Shown here one piece after another: positions 53,097 through 60,117 of a stretch of DNA of 64,000 nt (its first letter is position 1; every line of letters begins with the position of its first letter). The notes below the pieces were generated by a model. That model was not told where the DNA came from, did not search any database, and saw nothing but the letters and a program-made list of their open reading frames with translations. Source of the stretch: Haloarcula taiwanensis (GTDB lineage Archaea; Halobacteriota; Halobacteria; Halobacteriales; Haloarculaceae); the NCBI GenBank assembly GCA_002844335.1, contig CP019156.1:62001-126000 (forward strand), in the 5' to 3' direction. The position numbers were made by a program, and so were the translations under genes.

Positions 53097-53190
53097 TTTC
53101 TGTGCCCCAGCGGGACGAGGGGCGTCCCACAGAGGGCGTGCCGCATACCGATCATGAGTAAGAACAAGACGGACGAGACGGCTGTACAGC
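53045..53190 (+). repeat. Duplicated gene-end/leader/gene-start segment, copy 1
   Basis: Includes the end of the 79-residue gene, the class 2 leader and the first codons of the 53154 gene. It matches 53645-53790 over nearly its full length, with scattered differences. Confidence 0.6.
53095..53153 (+). promoter_or_regulatory. Plasmid leader element (class 2)
   Basis: Box GATTTCTG (overlaps the previous stop); hairpin 1 CCCC/GGGG (53105-53122); hairpin 2 CGTCC-CACAGA-GGGCG (53123-53138); 15 bases to the ATG. Confidence 0.65.
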
Positions 53191-53519
53191 AGTGCGACGA
53201 CCTCGATATCGACCCTGATGCCGTGGATATCGGTGATGGACTGAAAACGACCGAGGACACGTCTGCACTCGCCGTCGTCGGTGTTGACGCTGAAAAGGAG
53301 CGCGTGAAGGTGTATTCCCCGTCCGGTGAGCTGACGGTCAATCGCTGGGTGAGCATGGACCTGTTCAGCGTCCACTCCCCGAACGAGGACATCCAGACCG
53401 ACGCCGACCGGGAAGCGTGGCTGAACGAGACGCTGCCCAAGAAGGCCACGCATATCGACGGGAACGTGTACCCACTCAGGTATGCCATCGACGAGGACGG
53501 GAACGTAATCGCGGAATAA
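53154..53519 (+). CDS. Hypothetical 121-residue protein
   Basis: An acidic protein with a shared start (MSKNKTDETAVQQ, compare 53753) and a unique beta-rich body (VKVYSPSGELTVNRWVSMDL; TLPKKATHIDGNVYPLRYAI). Class 2 leader upstream, GC hairpin downstream. Unknown. Confidence 0.5.
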   Translation: MSKNKTDETAVQQCDDLDIDPDAVDIGDGLKTTEDTSALAVVGVDAEKERVKVYSPSGELTVNRWVSMDLFSVHSPNEDIQTDADREAWLNETLPKKATHIDGNVYPLRYAIDEDGNVIAE

Positions 53520-53568
53520 TCGAGGAGCCGTACCAGCCACTCTTTCACTCACTCTCACGCTCACGGTT

Positions 53569-53588
53569 CCCGAGCGCAAGCGCTCGGG
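53569..53588 (+). terminator. GC hairpin after the 53154 gene
   Basis: CCCGAGCG-CAAG-CGCTCGGG, a perfect 8-bp stem 50 bases past the stop. There is no long T-run after it, so termination is only a guess. A CCGGCAGGCCGG repeat follows. Confidence 0.35.
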
Positions 53589-53644
53589 GGACACGCTCCA
53601 CCTTGGACCGGCAGGCCGGTCCGGCGGTCCCGCTTCAGGAGGTA

Positions 53645-53790
53645 GGTGAGGCTCATCGCGATGAATCGGATGGCAGGGAACGAGCCGCCGTGTATTTTCT
53701 GTGCCCCAGCGGGGTGAGGGGCGTCCCACTGAGGGCGCTCTGCTGACCGATCATGAGTAAGAACAAGACGGACAAGACGGCTGCACAGCA
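53645..53790 (+). repeat. Duplicated gene-end/leader/gene-start segment, copy 2
   Basis: A second copy of 53045-53190. The gene-end part is no longer in an intact gene, while the leader and the first codons (MSKNKTD) are kept and now drive an unrelated product. Confidence 0.6.
53694..53752 (+). promoter_or_regulatory. Plasmid leader element (class 2)
   Basis: Box ATTTTCTG; hairpin 1 CCCC/GGGG (53704-53721); hairpin 2 CGTCC-CACTGA-GGGCG (53722-53737); 15 bases to the ATG. Confidence 0.65.
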
Positions 53791-53956
53791 GTACGACAAC
53801 TACCCCGATCCCGACGCCATCGTTCACTTTGGCGATGTCTCGGAGGAACTGGTCGAGTTGATCGAGGAAACGCTAGAAACGTCCAAGTTCCTGTCGACCT
53901 CTCGGGACGACCTGCCCGAAACGACGCTGCTCGTCGAGGCGGTCGAAAATGAGTGA
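53753..53956 (+). CDS. Hypothetical 67-residue protein
   Basis: Begins MSKNKTDKTAAQQYD like the 53154 product but then differs entirely (DVSEELVELIEETLETSKFL). Acidic and helical. Overlaps the next gene by eight bases. Unknown. Confidence 0.45.
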   Translation: MSKNKTDKTAAQQYDNYPDPDAIVHFGDVSEELVELIEETLETSKFLSTSRDDLPETTLLVEAVENE

Positions 53957-54164
53957 CGACCACCTGTTCATCGTCGTGGAGGGTGTCGGGCCAGCAGACT
54001 TTCCTGAGAACGAGGCGAGTCCCAACAAGCAAGACGAGGCCGTTGCTCTCGCGAACGACATACACGACCTAATTCGTGAGGAGTACGGCAAGGAAGAGGT
54101 CGAGGGCGTCATCCCGGTGGTCAATCCCGACGCACACGAGCAGATGCAGGCGACCGAACTCTGA
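53949..54164 (+). CDS. Hypothetical 71-residue protein
   Basis: An acidic small protein (HLFIVVEGVGPADFPE; AVALANDIHDLIREEYGKEE) coupled to the preceding gene by an 8-base overlap. Probably alpha/beta. Unknown. Confidence 0.45.
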   Translation: MSDDHLFIVVEGVGPADFPENEASPNKQDEAVALANDIHDLIREEYGKEEVEGVIPVVNPDAHEQMQATEL

Positions 54165-54218
54165 CAGGCGGCGAAACGGCAGTTTCTTTAGCCATGATGC
54201 TGGCTGCAACGCCTGCTC

Positions 54219-54234
54219 AGTAAGCGTGCTTACT
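54219..54234. terminator. Palindrome between convergent genes
   Basis: AGTAAGC-GT-GCTTACT, perfect 7-bp arms, 55 bases after the 53949 gene and before the end of the minus 54344 gene. It may be a shared terminator or a binding site. Confidence 0.35.
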
Positions 54235-54343
54235 CCTCGCTCAAATTCATAACAATAATTGAATATTTGGGAGAAACTGTCCAGAAGAGGACACGCCAGT
54301 AATTTAGTAAGATTTGAAACAAAACGTTCTGGCTACTGGCAAT

Positions 54344-54733
54344 TCAGGAGTTCTGTTTTTCTTTCGCCCACTCAAGTGCGGGCTCAAACTCTTTGAATCC
54401 CTTCGTAAGTACATTATCAGCTTCATTTTTCTGGCTGATCGAGAGTCGTGCAATCCCATCAGCAACATAAGCTGTGAAGTCGACATCCGACTGTTCAGCT
54501 ACATCGGTCCAATTGTCTTCGACATGGTCCAACACCTTGGAATCCATCTCTTCTACGCCACCGATGGTGACGACAACGCTCTCCATTTCTGGGTCACTGG
54601 CTGTCTCAACGTAGTGCTGCTCTGCCTTTTCCATATCGCCTGCTTCGATAGCTGCGGGCAGATCCTCAATCTTCCAGATTCCAACACCGTCGTCTTCTTC
54701 GTAATCAACGTATTCGGATACTGAAGTTGCCAT
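54344..54733 (-). CDS. SpoIIAA/STAS-like protein
   Basis: A 129-residue protein from ATG 54733 (MATSVSEYVDYEED). KIEDLPAAIEAGDMEKAEQH, MESVVVTIGGVEEM, VAEQSDVDFTAYVADGIAR and a terminal amphipathic helix fit a SpoIIAA-like/STAS-related small alpha/beta fold that I recall in haloarchaea. An ATG at 54754 is an alternative. It lacks the leader element and runs against the array. Function unknown. Confidence 0.5.
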   Translation of the reverse strand: MATSVSEYVDYEEDDGVGIWKIEDLPAAIEAGDMEKAEQHYVETASDPEMESVVVTIGGVEEMDSKVLDHVEDNWTDVAEQSDVDFTAYVADGIARLSISQKNEADNVLTKGFKEFEPALEWAKEKQNS

Positions 54734-54977
54734 CAAATTAATAATCTCTGGCATCGCATAAGAATCAATCCCACAGGTTCTCAAGAACGATACTGAGAGT
54801 AGCAGTCCCTCCTGAGCCCGTTTTAATATCGTGGTCAGCATAGTACAAACCTCCTGCATTGTGTCTCATTTTTCGGAGAGTTACAATAGACGGTTGGCAT
54901 TTTCGACCATTCCTACAGCCTGTGCTTCCCGTTTTAAGTCGAGAATAGCCGTCCATTTCAACAACTCTAGTCGCCGA

Positions 54978-55036
54978 ATTTTCTGTGCCCCAGCGGGGTG
55001 AGGGGCGTCCCACAGAGGGCGTGCCGCCTGTCATTC
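54978..55036 (+). promoter_or_regulatory. Plasmid leader element (class 2)
   Basis: Box AATTTTCTG; hairpin 1 CCCC/GGGG (54988-55005); hairpin 2 CGTCC-CACAGA-GGGCG (55006-55021); 15 bases to the ATG. It nearly matches the 53694 copy though the genes differ. Confidence 0.65.
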
Positions 55037-55723
55037 ATGGCTACCACAGAATCCCGTAGCGACGCCAGCAGTATCGACGAGAGCGAACTGGAGGAGGCTG
55101 ACCCGAACAACCGGACCGTTCGGGCACTGACCGAAGTCATGACCGTGTTGGACTCGATTGGTCGGGCACGAAACGCCGACGACCTCTTCTTGGTCAACTC
55201 TGGCTCCGGCTCAGAGTACCTTGTTGACACCCGAACAGGGGGTTGTGAGTGCAAGTGGAAGCAGTACAACCCCGACAAGGAGTGCAAGCACCAGAAACGA
55301 GTCGCCTTCGCGACCGGCAAGAGACCGATCCCGCAGTGGGTGGACGACGACGCCCTAGACGACCAGTTCGGGCTGCACGTCGACGGCGAACCACGAAAAG
55401 CAGTCGCTGACGGTGGAGTCATGCAGGTTCGGTTCGACGACGGCGGCGTCACGGACGCCAACGAGGACCCCTTGGCTGTCACCTCCGAGGACGAACCACG
55501 CACGAAACGAGCGAAGCAGGAAGATATCGACGTTTCCTTCCTCGCAAAGCCCGGCCGCTACGAGGTTCATTCGGCGTCGGATAGCCGGTACGAGGTGGAT
55601 GTGCTTGAGGAGACGTGCAGTTGTCCCGATGAGGCCGAGCGATGCAAACACCGTCGCCGGGTCGAGATCGAGATCGACGCCCAGCGAGTCCCCCGCCCGG
55701 ATGGAAAACTGCCAGACGCCTAA
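55037..55723 (+). CDS. Double SWIM zinc-finger protein
   Basis: A 228-residue protein with two SWIM modules (CxCx(n)CxH): CECKWKQYNPDKECKH near 68-83 and CSCPDEAERCKH near 198-209. Each follows a strand that reads EYLVDTRTGG or RYEVDVLEET. SWIM fingers bind DNA or proteins. The two copies probably arose by internal duplication. ATG 55037 follows the leader; an in-frame upstream start lies inside it. Role on the element unknown. Confidence 0.65.
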   Translation: MATTESRSDASSIDESELEEADPNNRTVRALTEVMTVLDSIGRARNADDLFLVNSGSGSEYLVDTRTGGCECKWKQYNPDKECKHQKRVAFATGKRPIPQWVDDDALDDQFGLHVDGEPRKAVADGGVMQVRFDDGGVTDANEDPLAVTSEDEPRTKRAKQEDIDVSFLAKPGRYEVHSASDSRYEVDVLEETCSCPDEAERCKHRRRVEIEIDAQRVPRPDGKLPDA

Positions 55724-55740
55724 CCGGGCGCCACAGCGTG

Positions 55741-55768
55741 TTTTCTGCCCCTCGGGTCAGGTGAGAGG
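55741..55768 (+). promoter_or_regulatory. Plasmid leader element (class 1)
   Basis: Box TTTTCTG; CCTC/GAGG (55750-55753/55765-55768) around GGGTCAGGTGA; ATG directly after. The leader end and first six codons match the 52022-52067 segment. Confidence 0.6.
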
Positions 55769-56680
55769 ATGTCTCGAAATATGTCTTCACAAACTGTCCA
55801 GACGGCGTTGTCTGCAGCTATGCCGGGCTGTCCCGAGTGTGGCGGCACGCTCGACAGCAGCGGCCGAGAAACGCACTGTATAGATTGTGGCCTAGTGACC
55901 GATCAAGACCAGATCGACCGCAGGCCAGCATGGCGGACGTACGACAAGGAGGAACAGCAGCGCACGGGCGCACCCCGGACGGCCACTCGGCATGATCGAG
56001 GCCTGTCGACGAACATCGGGAGCGTCGATAGTGCAGATATCTCTCCGAGACGGCGTCGACGGCTTGCTCGCCAGCGGCGGCTCCATGGCCGGTCGAAGTT
56101 CACCAGCAAGCGCGACCGGAATCTCGCTCACGGGCTTGGCGAAATCCGACGCATCGCGAGTGCGCTGTCTGAGAGCAAGGCGGTGAAAGAGCAGGCATCT
56201 ACGTTCTTCCGGGAAGCCCAGAACAAGGACCTCCTAATCGGGCGGTCGATTGAGGGCGGTGCAGCGGCCGCTGTGTACGCTGCCTGCCGATGCAATGGCC
56301 TCGTGACGATGGAGACGGTAGCCGACGTTGCACGGTGTTCCGACTCACATATCTGGAACTGCTACCGGACGTTCCTGACAGAACTTGACCTCCCGATTCC
56401 GGTGTCGCTCCCGGTGGACTGGGTGGCGCGGATTTGTTCGGACCTTCCATTCAACGTTGCGCCGGATATTCGTCAGCGGGCACTCGAACTCGCAGAACAG
56501 GCAACCGAGTCAACAGCGGTCAACGGACGACCAGACGGTGTCGCAGCCGGCGCTCTGTACCTCGCCGGGAAAGAGTCAGACATCCGGCTCACGCAAGCGA
56601 CGATCTGCGAGCCGCTGGATGTGCATATTACGACGGCCCGGCAGTGGTTCCAAGAGATCGAGGAGCATATCGTTGAATGA
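55769..56680 (+). CDS. tfb: Transcription initiation factor TFB
   Basis: A 303-residue archaeal TFIIB. An N-terminal zinc ribbon (CPECGGTLDSSGRETHCIDCG), a B-finger/linker with WRTYDKEE, then two cyclin repeats (AVYAACRCNGLVTMETVADV; ALYLAGKESDIRLTQATICE) ending in a DNA-recognition helix. Haloarchaea carry several TFBs, and an element-borne copy could redirect host polymerase to the element's promoters, including those in this array. Start chosen at the leader-coupled ATG 55769; ATG 55781 is possible. Confidence 0.88.
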   Translation: MSRNMSSQTVQTALSAAMPGCPECGGTLDSSGRETHCIDCGLVTDQDQIDRRPAWRTYDKEEQQRTGAPRTATRHDRGLSTNIGSVDSADISPRRRRRLARQRRLHGRSKFTSKRDRNLAHGLGEIRRIASALSESKAVKEQASTFFREAQNKDLLIGRSIEGGAAAAVYAACRCNGLVTMETVADVARCSDSHIWNCYRTFLTELDLPIPVSLPVDWVARICSDLPFNVAPDIRQRALELAEQATESTAVNGRPDGVAAGALYLAGKESDIRLTQATICEPLDVHITTARQWFQEIEEHIVE

Positions 56681-56695
56681 ATTCTCGCGACCGTT

Positions 56696-56755
56696 GTTTT
56701 GCGTGCCCCGGCGAGGGTGCAGGGCGAGCCAGCAAGCACGTCCTGAGAGAGACAT
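56696..56755 (+). promoter_or_regulatory. Plasmid leader element (class 2)
   Basis: Box GTTTTGCG; hairpin 1 GCCC/GGGC; hairpin 2 CGAGC-CAGCAA-GCACG (56725-56740) with one A-A mismatch; 15 bases to the ATG. Confidence 0.55.
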
Positions 56756-57142
56756 ATGTCAGTTACTGATACTCCAAAATCGGCGGCACAGCACGACTCT
56801 TCGAGTGTTTTTGCGTCGGTCCCAGCGCCACGGTCGCCAACGAAAGTCGCATCGTTTGTCGAACGAGTCCTTGTCGAACTTCGCCACGAAGCGGTGGCTG
56901 CTCGGTACGTGACCGAGCTAGACCAAGCCGGAGCGAAGACAATCTGGTGCCGGGTTGAGCACACCCCGCTGGACGTTGACGCAGAGTACGTTCAGATTCG
57001 AGACGACCAACGATTAGGTGTTGATGTCGAGCCGTGTTCGCAGGCAACGGTTCGAGAACGACTGTGCCAGTGTCTTGACCACGATCGGACTGGGCGCGTC
57101 GACGTCCGACTGCTGGCCGGCGTCTCGATGAGCGACGACTGA
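56756..57142 (+). CDS. Hypothetical 128-residue protein
   Basis: After a polar start it reads VASFVERVLVELRHEAVAAR and then a beta-rich part (TIWCRVEHTPLDVDAEYVQI). Probably a small globular protein. It is convergent with the minus SWIM gene 13 bases away. Unknown. Confidence 0.5.
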   Translation: MSVTDTPKSAAQHDSSSVFASVPAPRSPTKVASFVERVLVELRHEAVAARYVTELDQAGAKTIWCRVEHTPLDVDAEYVQIRDDQRLGVDVEPCSQATVRERLCQCLDHDRTGRVDVRLLAGVSMSDD

Positions 57143-57155
57143 GTTGCCTCTACTG

Positions 57156-57518
57156 CTAGTCCCGCATCGGCAGGTCGAGATCACCGAGGGCAGCGTGCTG
57201 GCGGAGAACACAGAGATGTGGGCAGACGGTCGTCGCCTGGAAGACTTCGCAGCTGCACCAGCCGGCGTGGGTCCCGTTGGGATGCTCAGCCAGCGAGCAA
57301 TTAACCGGACAGTCGTCGTCGACGGAGACGAGAAACAGGTCCGGACGACCACCCTCCGTTACATCGACACTGGCATCGAGGGCAGCGTTCCACGTTGCTG
57401 ACCGACGCTGTCGGATCTGCTGGAAGTCAAGATCACGGGTCCCGCTGGGCTGGCGGGATATCCACTGATCTGGGGGCGAACACTCGCTAGTCGTAGTGGG
57501 GGACTCGGCTGTTTTCAT
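57156..57518 (-). CDS. SWIM zinc-finger protein, minus strand
   Basis: A 120-residue protein from ATG 57518 (MKTAESPTTT). A beta segment DLFLVSVDDDCPVNCSL precedes the finger WCSCEVFQATTVCPHLC near 95-110, matching CxCx(n)CxH. An in-frame ATG lies 33 bases up, but the shorter form has the usual polar start. It is the third SWIM-type finger within 2.5 kb. No leader. Confidence 0.5.
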   Translation of the reverse strand: MKTAESPTTTSECSPPDQWISRQPSGTRDLDFQQIRQRRSATWNAALDASVDVTEGGRPDLFLVSVDDDCPVNCSLAEHPNGTHAGWCSCEVFQATTVCPHLCVLRQHAALGDLDLPMRD

Positions 57519-57589
57519 GATGAGTCCGCGTACTAATACATATATTCTCAAACAGCAAAAAAGTTGCTATAGAGGCGATACAGAGCGGA

Positions 57590-57624
57590 TTTTGTGTTTC
57601 TCTAGTGACTGAGAGAATCCAACA
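57590..57624 (+). promoter_or_regulatory. Plasmid leader element (class 1)
   Basis: Box ATTTTGTG; TTCTCT-AGTGACTG-AGAGAA, a perfect 6-bp stem using different bases from the main form; seven bases to the ATG. Confidence 0.65.
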
Positions 57625-58065
57625 ATGAGTAGTGGATACCGACGAGGGAACACGGGGCCGAAAAAGTTGAAGTGGCGCTGGAAAGATGAGACTGACAATC
57701 GGTCGCTACCCCAATCGTGGGCCGACAACGGTCGCACAGAATCTCCCGAGGAGAACGAAGTGCAACTGTATGCAATCCAGTGTCGGGCTGGGCTCTTACT
57801 TGAGTGGCTGGTCAATACACGAACGGGGAAGCTACTCAGGGGCCCGTTGAGCGAGAAGCCGGGAATTCGCGTCCTGTACGTTACCGCCGACGGTGAGTAT
57901 GCGGTCATGAGGCAGTTGGAGGCCCGCGAAATTGATGACAGTTGGAAGCCGCCCAAGCAGTTCACCAGCATCATCGCGAAGCATCTGGAGGAGGCTGATC
58001 CAGTTCCAGACTCCAGCCAGGACTACTACCGACGGGGGGTTGAGGACCTGTACGACGTGGAGTGA
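57625..58065 (+). CDS. Hypothetical 146-residue protein
   Basis: A basic start (SGYRRGNTGPKKLKWRWKDE) is followed by an alpha/beta-looking domain (QLYAIQCRAGLLLEWLVNTR; IRVLYVTADGEYAVMRQLEA). The basic N-terminus stands out among acidic neighbours and may bind nucleic acid. Unknown. Confidence 0.5.
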   Translation: MSSGYRRGNTGPKKLKWRWKDETDNRSLPQSWADNGRTESPEENEVQLYAIQCRAGLLLEWLVNTRTGKLLRGPLSEKPGIRVLYVTADGEYAVMRQLEAREIDDSWKPPKQFTSIIAKHLEEADPVPDSSQDYYRRGVEDLYDVE

Positions 58066-58118
58066 AAACGGCGCTCTCATACCAATATGCTCATATATGT
58101 AATATTGTAACCGCGAAT

Positions 58119-58391
58119 ATGCACGACCTGACAGCATTTCAACGAGACTTATTGTTCGTAGTTGCTGGGAAATCCAAACCCGCTGGTGTCGCAATCAAAG
58201 ACGAAATTGAAGAATATTACGAGAAGAAGATTCATTACGGCCGACTTTATCCAAATCTGGATACGCTCATCGACAAAGGTCTCGTCGAGAAAGGGAAGAA
58301 AGACGGACGGACGAATGGCTACATAATCACCAATCGTGGGCGTCGAGAGATTCAAGCCCGGTGCGACTGGGAGAATAAGTACTACAACTGA
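58119..58391 (+). CDS. PadR-family regulator
   Basis: A 90-residue winged-helix protein from ATG 58119 (MHDLTAFQRDLLFVVAG). The rest, AGVAIKDEIEEYYEKKIHYG, RLYPNLDTLIDKGLVEKGKK and YIITNRGRREIQARCDWEN, is a typical haloarchaeal PadR-like repressor. The frame is open to 58062 but those codons overlap the previous gene's end. It may regulate nearby genes. Confidence 0.8.
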   Translation: MHDLTAFQRDLLFVVAGKSKPAGVAIKDEIEEYYEKKIHYGRLYPNLDTLIDKGLVEKGKKDGRTNGYIITNRGRREIQARCDWENKYYN

Positions 58392-58418
58392 CCAGATTCA
58401 CGACTGTCGGCAGGCCAG

Positions 58419-58448
58419 ATTTTGTGACTCTCTGGTGGCTGAGAGAGC
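58419..58448 (+). promoter_or_regulatory. Plasmid leader element (class 1)
   Basis: Box ATTTTGTG; CTCTCT-GGTGGCTG-AGAGAG, a perfect 6-bp stem; one base to the ATG. Confidence 0.65.
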
Positions 58449-59273
58449 ATGGCTTCGCCACAGATCGACGTCGACGAGATTGTTGCAACGCTTGAGCAAA
58501 TTCGCCAGCGCGGGCACAGCGCGCACACGGTCTTTCGAGACTGGGTCAACCTCATGCTGTTCGCGCTACAGGACCGAGACGACCCGTATCTGGAGATCGT
58601 TGACGACTATCGCGAGCGCGGCGACATGGATCACCCACGCGGGCAGCGCTCGGTCGACCTCTTCGCCAAGGCGTTCGGCCAGCTCCAAGAACGGATGGCG
58701 GCTACCGACGCTGACGTTCTGGGTGCTGTCTACGAGGAATACGGGATGTCCAGCGATGCGTTCGGACAGCACTTCATACCCCACTCTGTTTGCGAGACAA
58801 TGGTCGAGATCGCCGGCGTCGGAGACGAGAGCAATACCGAGGACCGGCAGACGGTTTGTGACCCAGCCTGTGGGAGCGGTCGAACACTGCTGGTCGCCGG
58901 TCGAAAGCAGCCAGACGCGCTGTTTGTCGGGCAAGACAAGGACCCACTGTGTGCCCGAATGACGGTGCTGAACTGCTGTTTCCTGAATCTGGACGCCTAC
59001 GTTATTCAGGGCGACTCACTGACTGTCGAGTTCCAGCGAGCGTGGCAGACCTCGTACTCTTCGCTGGGTGGGAGTGTTCGCGAACTCGACGACGAGGAAG
59101 TTGAGGAGCTTCACGAGTGGGTGACCGACGCCTTCGAGAATACGGTCGAGGCGGAGAACGAGTCCAGCCCAACTCAGGGGACAGACACGGGCTCTGAAGA
59201 GCGAACACCACCGGCTACGGTGTCTGTTCCGAGTGAGCAGGCTAGTCTGGGTGCGTTCGAGGGCAGCGATTGA
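58449..59273 (+). CDS. N6-methylase-like protein lacking the catalytic NPPY
   Basis: A 274-residue protein resembling the HsdM core. A helical start (DVDEIVATLEQIRQRGHSAH) is followed by QHFIPHSVCETMVEIAG, SAM motif VCDPACGSGRTLLVAG and acidic motif GQDKDPLCARMTVLNCCF. Where the NPP(F/Y) catalytic motif should follow GDSL, the sequence runs into VEFQRAWQTSYSSLGG. So it may bind SAM without methylating, or act with a partner. Preceded by a leader with a perfect stem. Confidence 0.65.
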   Translation: MASPQIDVDEIVATLEQIRQRGHSAHTVFRDWVNLMLFALQDRDDPYLEIVDDYRERGDMDHPRGQRSVDLFAKAFGQLQERMAATDADVLGAVYEEYGMSSDAFGQHFIPHSVCETMVEIAGVGDESNTEDRQTVCDPACGSGRTLLVAGRKQPDALFVGQDKDPLCARMTVLNCCFLNLDAYVIQGDSLTVEFQRAWQTSYSSLGGSVRELDDEEVEELHEWVTDAFENTVEAENESSPTQGTDTGSEERTPPATVSVPSEQASLGAFEGSD

Positions 59274-59279
59274 CGGCTG

Positions 59280-59336
59280 TTTTGTGTGCCCCAGTCGGGT
59301 GCGGGGCGTTCCAGTGAGAGCGTCCCGAGAAGAACC
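59280..59336 (+). promoter_or_regulatory. Plasmid leader element (class 2)
   Basis: Box TTTTGTG; hairpin 1 CCCC/GGGG (59289-59306); hairpin 2 CGTTC-CAGTGA-GAGCG (59307-59322), a C-G pair replaced by U-A relative to the 53123 copy; 14 bases to the ATG. Confidence 0.65.
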
Positions 59337-59600
59337 ATGTCAGAAGAATCAGACACAGAGCCAGACTCAGTCGAAAAGGTCGAACGAACGGACTTTGGGT
59401 GCAGTATGGAGGCCCGGATGAAACGAGGAACCGGGACGCGAGACGAAGACAGTATGACGATCAAGTCGAAGGGTGAGACCGCTGCGGAGACGATTGCGGA
59501 GTTCTACAAGCTCCTAGAAGAGTACGAGCAGGAAATCGGTGGTCGGCTTCGGGGTGTTCAGCCCGAGGAGGACGAGGCAGGCAAGGAAGACGACGAGTAA
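59337..59600 (+). CDS. Hypothetical 87-residue protein
   Basis: A charged protein with FGCSMEARMKRGTGTRDED and a coiled-coil-like helix TIAEFYKLLEEYEQEIGG. The first third aligns with small haloarchaeal plasmid proteins only in composition. Unknown. Confidence 0.5.
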   Translation: MSEESDTEPDSVEKVERTDFGCSMEARMKRGTGTRDEDSMTIKSKGETAAETIAEFYKLLEEYEQEIGGRLRGVQPEEDEAGKEDDE

Positions 59601-59691
59601 GGCCCTCTATTATACTGCCCAGCGGTTGGGTGGGGTGACCGCGACTGCAGGGCACACGTTCCTGTTGATTGGCGCGAGGCAGTGGCTAAAC

Positions 59692-59761
59692 GCTTATATC
59701 CGAGGATAGGCAATTTTTGCGTGGAAGGAACACTGTCACACGCTCCTTCCGTCCCCTTTCC
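59692..59761 (+). promoter_or_regulatory. Promoter and leader of the zinc-ribbon gene
   Basis: A CTTATATCC TATA-like element at about 59692-59700 predicts initiation near 59722, at the foot of a GGAAGGA/TCCTTCC hairpin with a 14-base loop. A box-like CAATTTTTGCG precedes the hairpin. It resembles the leader family but with a purine left arm. Confidence 0.4.
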
Positions 59762-59914
59762 ATGCCTGATGACACGCAGCGTCTCGGCCGGTGCCCAGAC
59801 TGTGGCGAGCGTATCACAACTCCGTGGCTGCTGGTTGAATACGAGAAAGATGACGGCACGGAGGGTATCTGGGCCGAGTGTCCGACATGTGAAGATGTCG
59901 TTGCACCAGAGTAG
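59762..59914 (+). CDS. 50-residue zinc-ribbon protein
   Basis: From ATG 59762. RCPDCGERITTPWLLVEYEK and ECPTCEDVV give two CPxC knuckles of a small zinc ribbon, a very common class of haloarchaeal micro-protein. Probably a regulatory or adaptor protein. Confidence 0.6.
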   Translation: MPDDTQRLGRCPDCGERITTPWLLVEYEKDDGTEGIWAECPTCEDVVAPE

Positions 59915-60117
59915 CAGATAACATCGTCGAGGAGCGGCGCGGATCCTATGTACGATTCGTGCTGAACATTTGCATCGTATCGGCCTCTAAGTTGATGTGC
60001 CGCCACCGCAAGCCATTTTTCCTCATCTCTCTGTCCATCCTCTTTCTCTTGCTCGCCTCCTGAATTGTCTTGGTGCTGATAGGGCTGGTTATCGGTCTCG
60101 ATATGGAGGCATCGACG

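Noticed and set aside
53569-53588. Intrinsic T-run terminator
   Set aside because: The hairpin is strong but no T-run follows, so it is listed only as a low-confidence terminator.
37141-59761. Integron-like cassette array, with leaders as recombination sites
   Set aside because: Attractive because structure is kept and sequence varies, but the elements precede genes with fixed start-codon spacing and no integron integrase is seen. A regulatory leader explains the geometry better.
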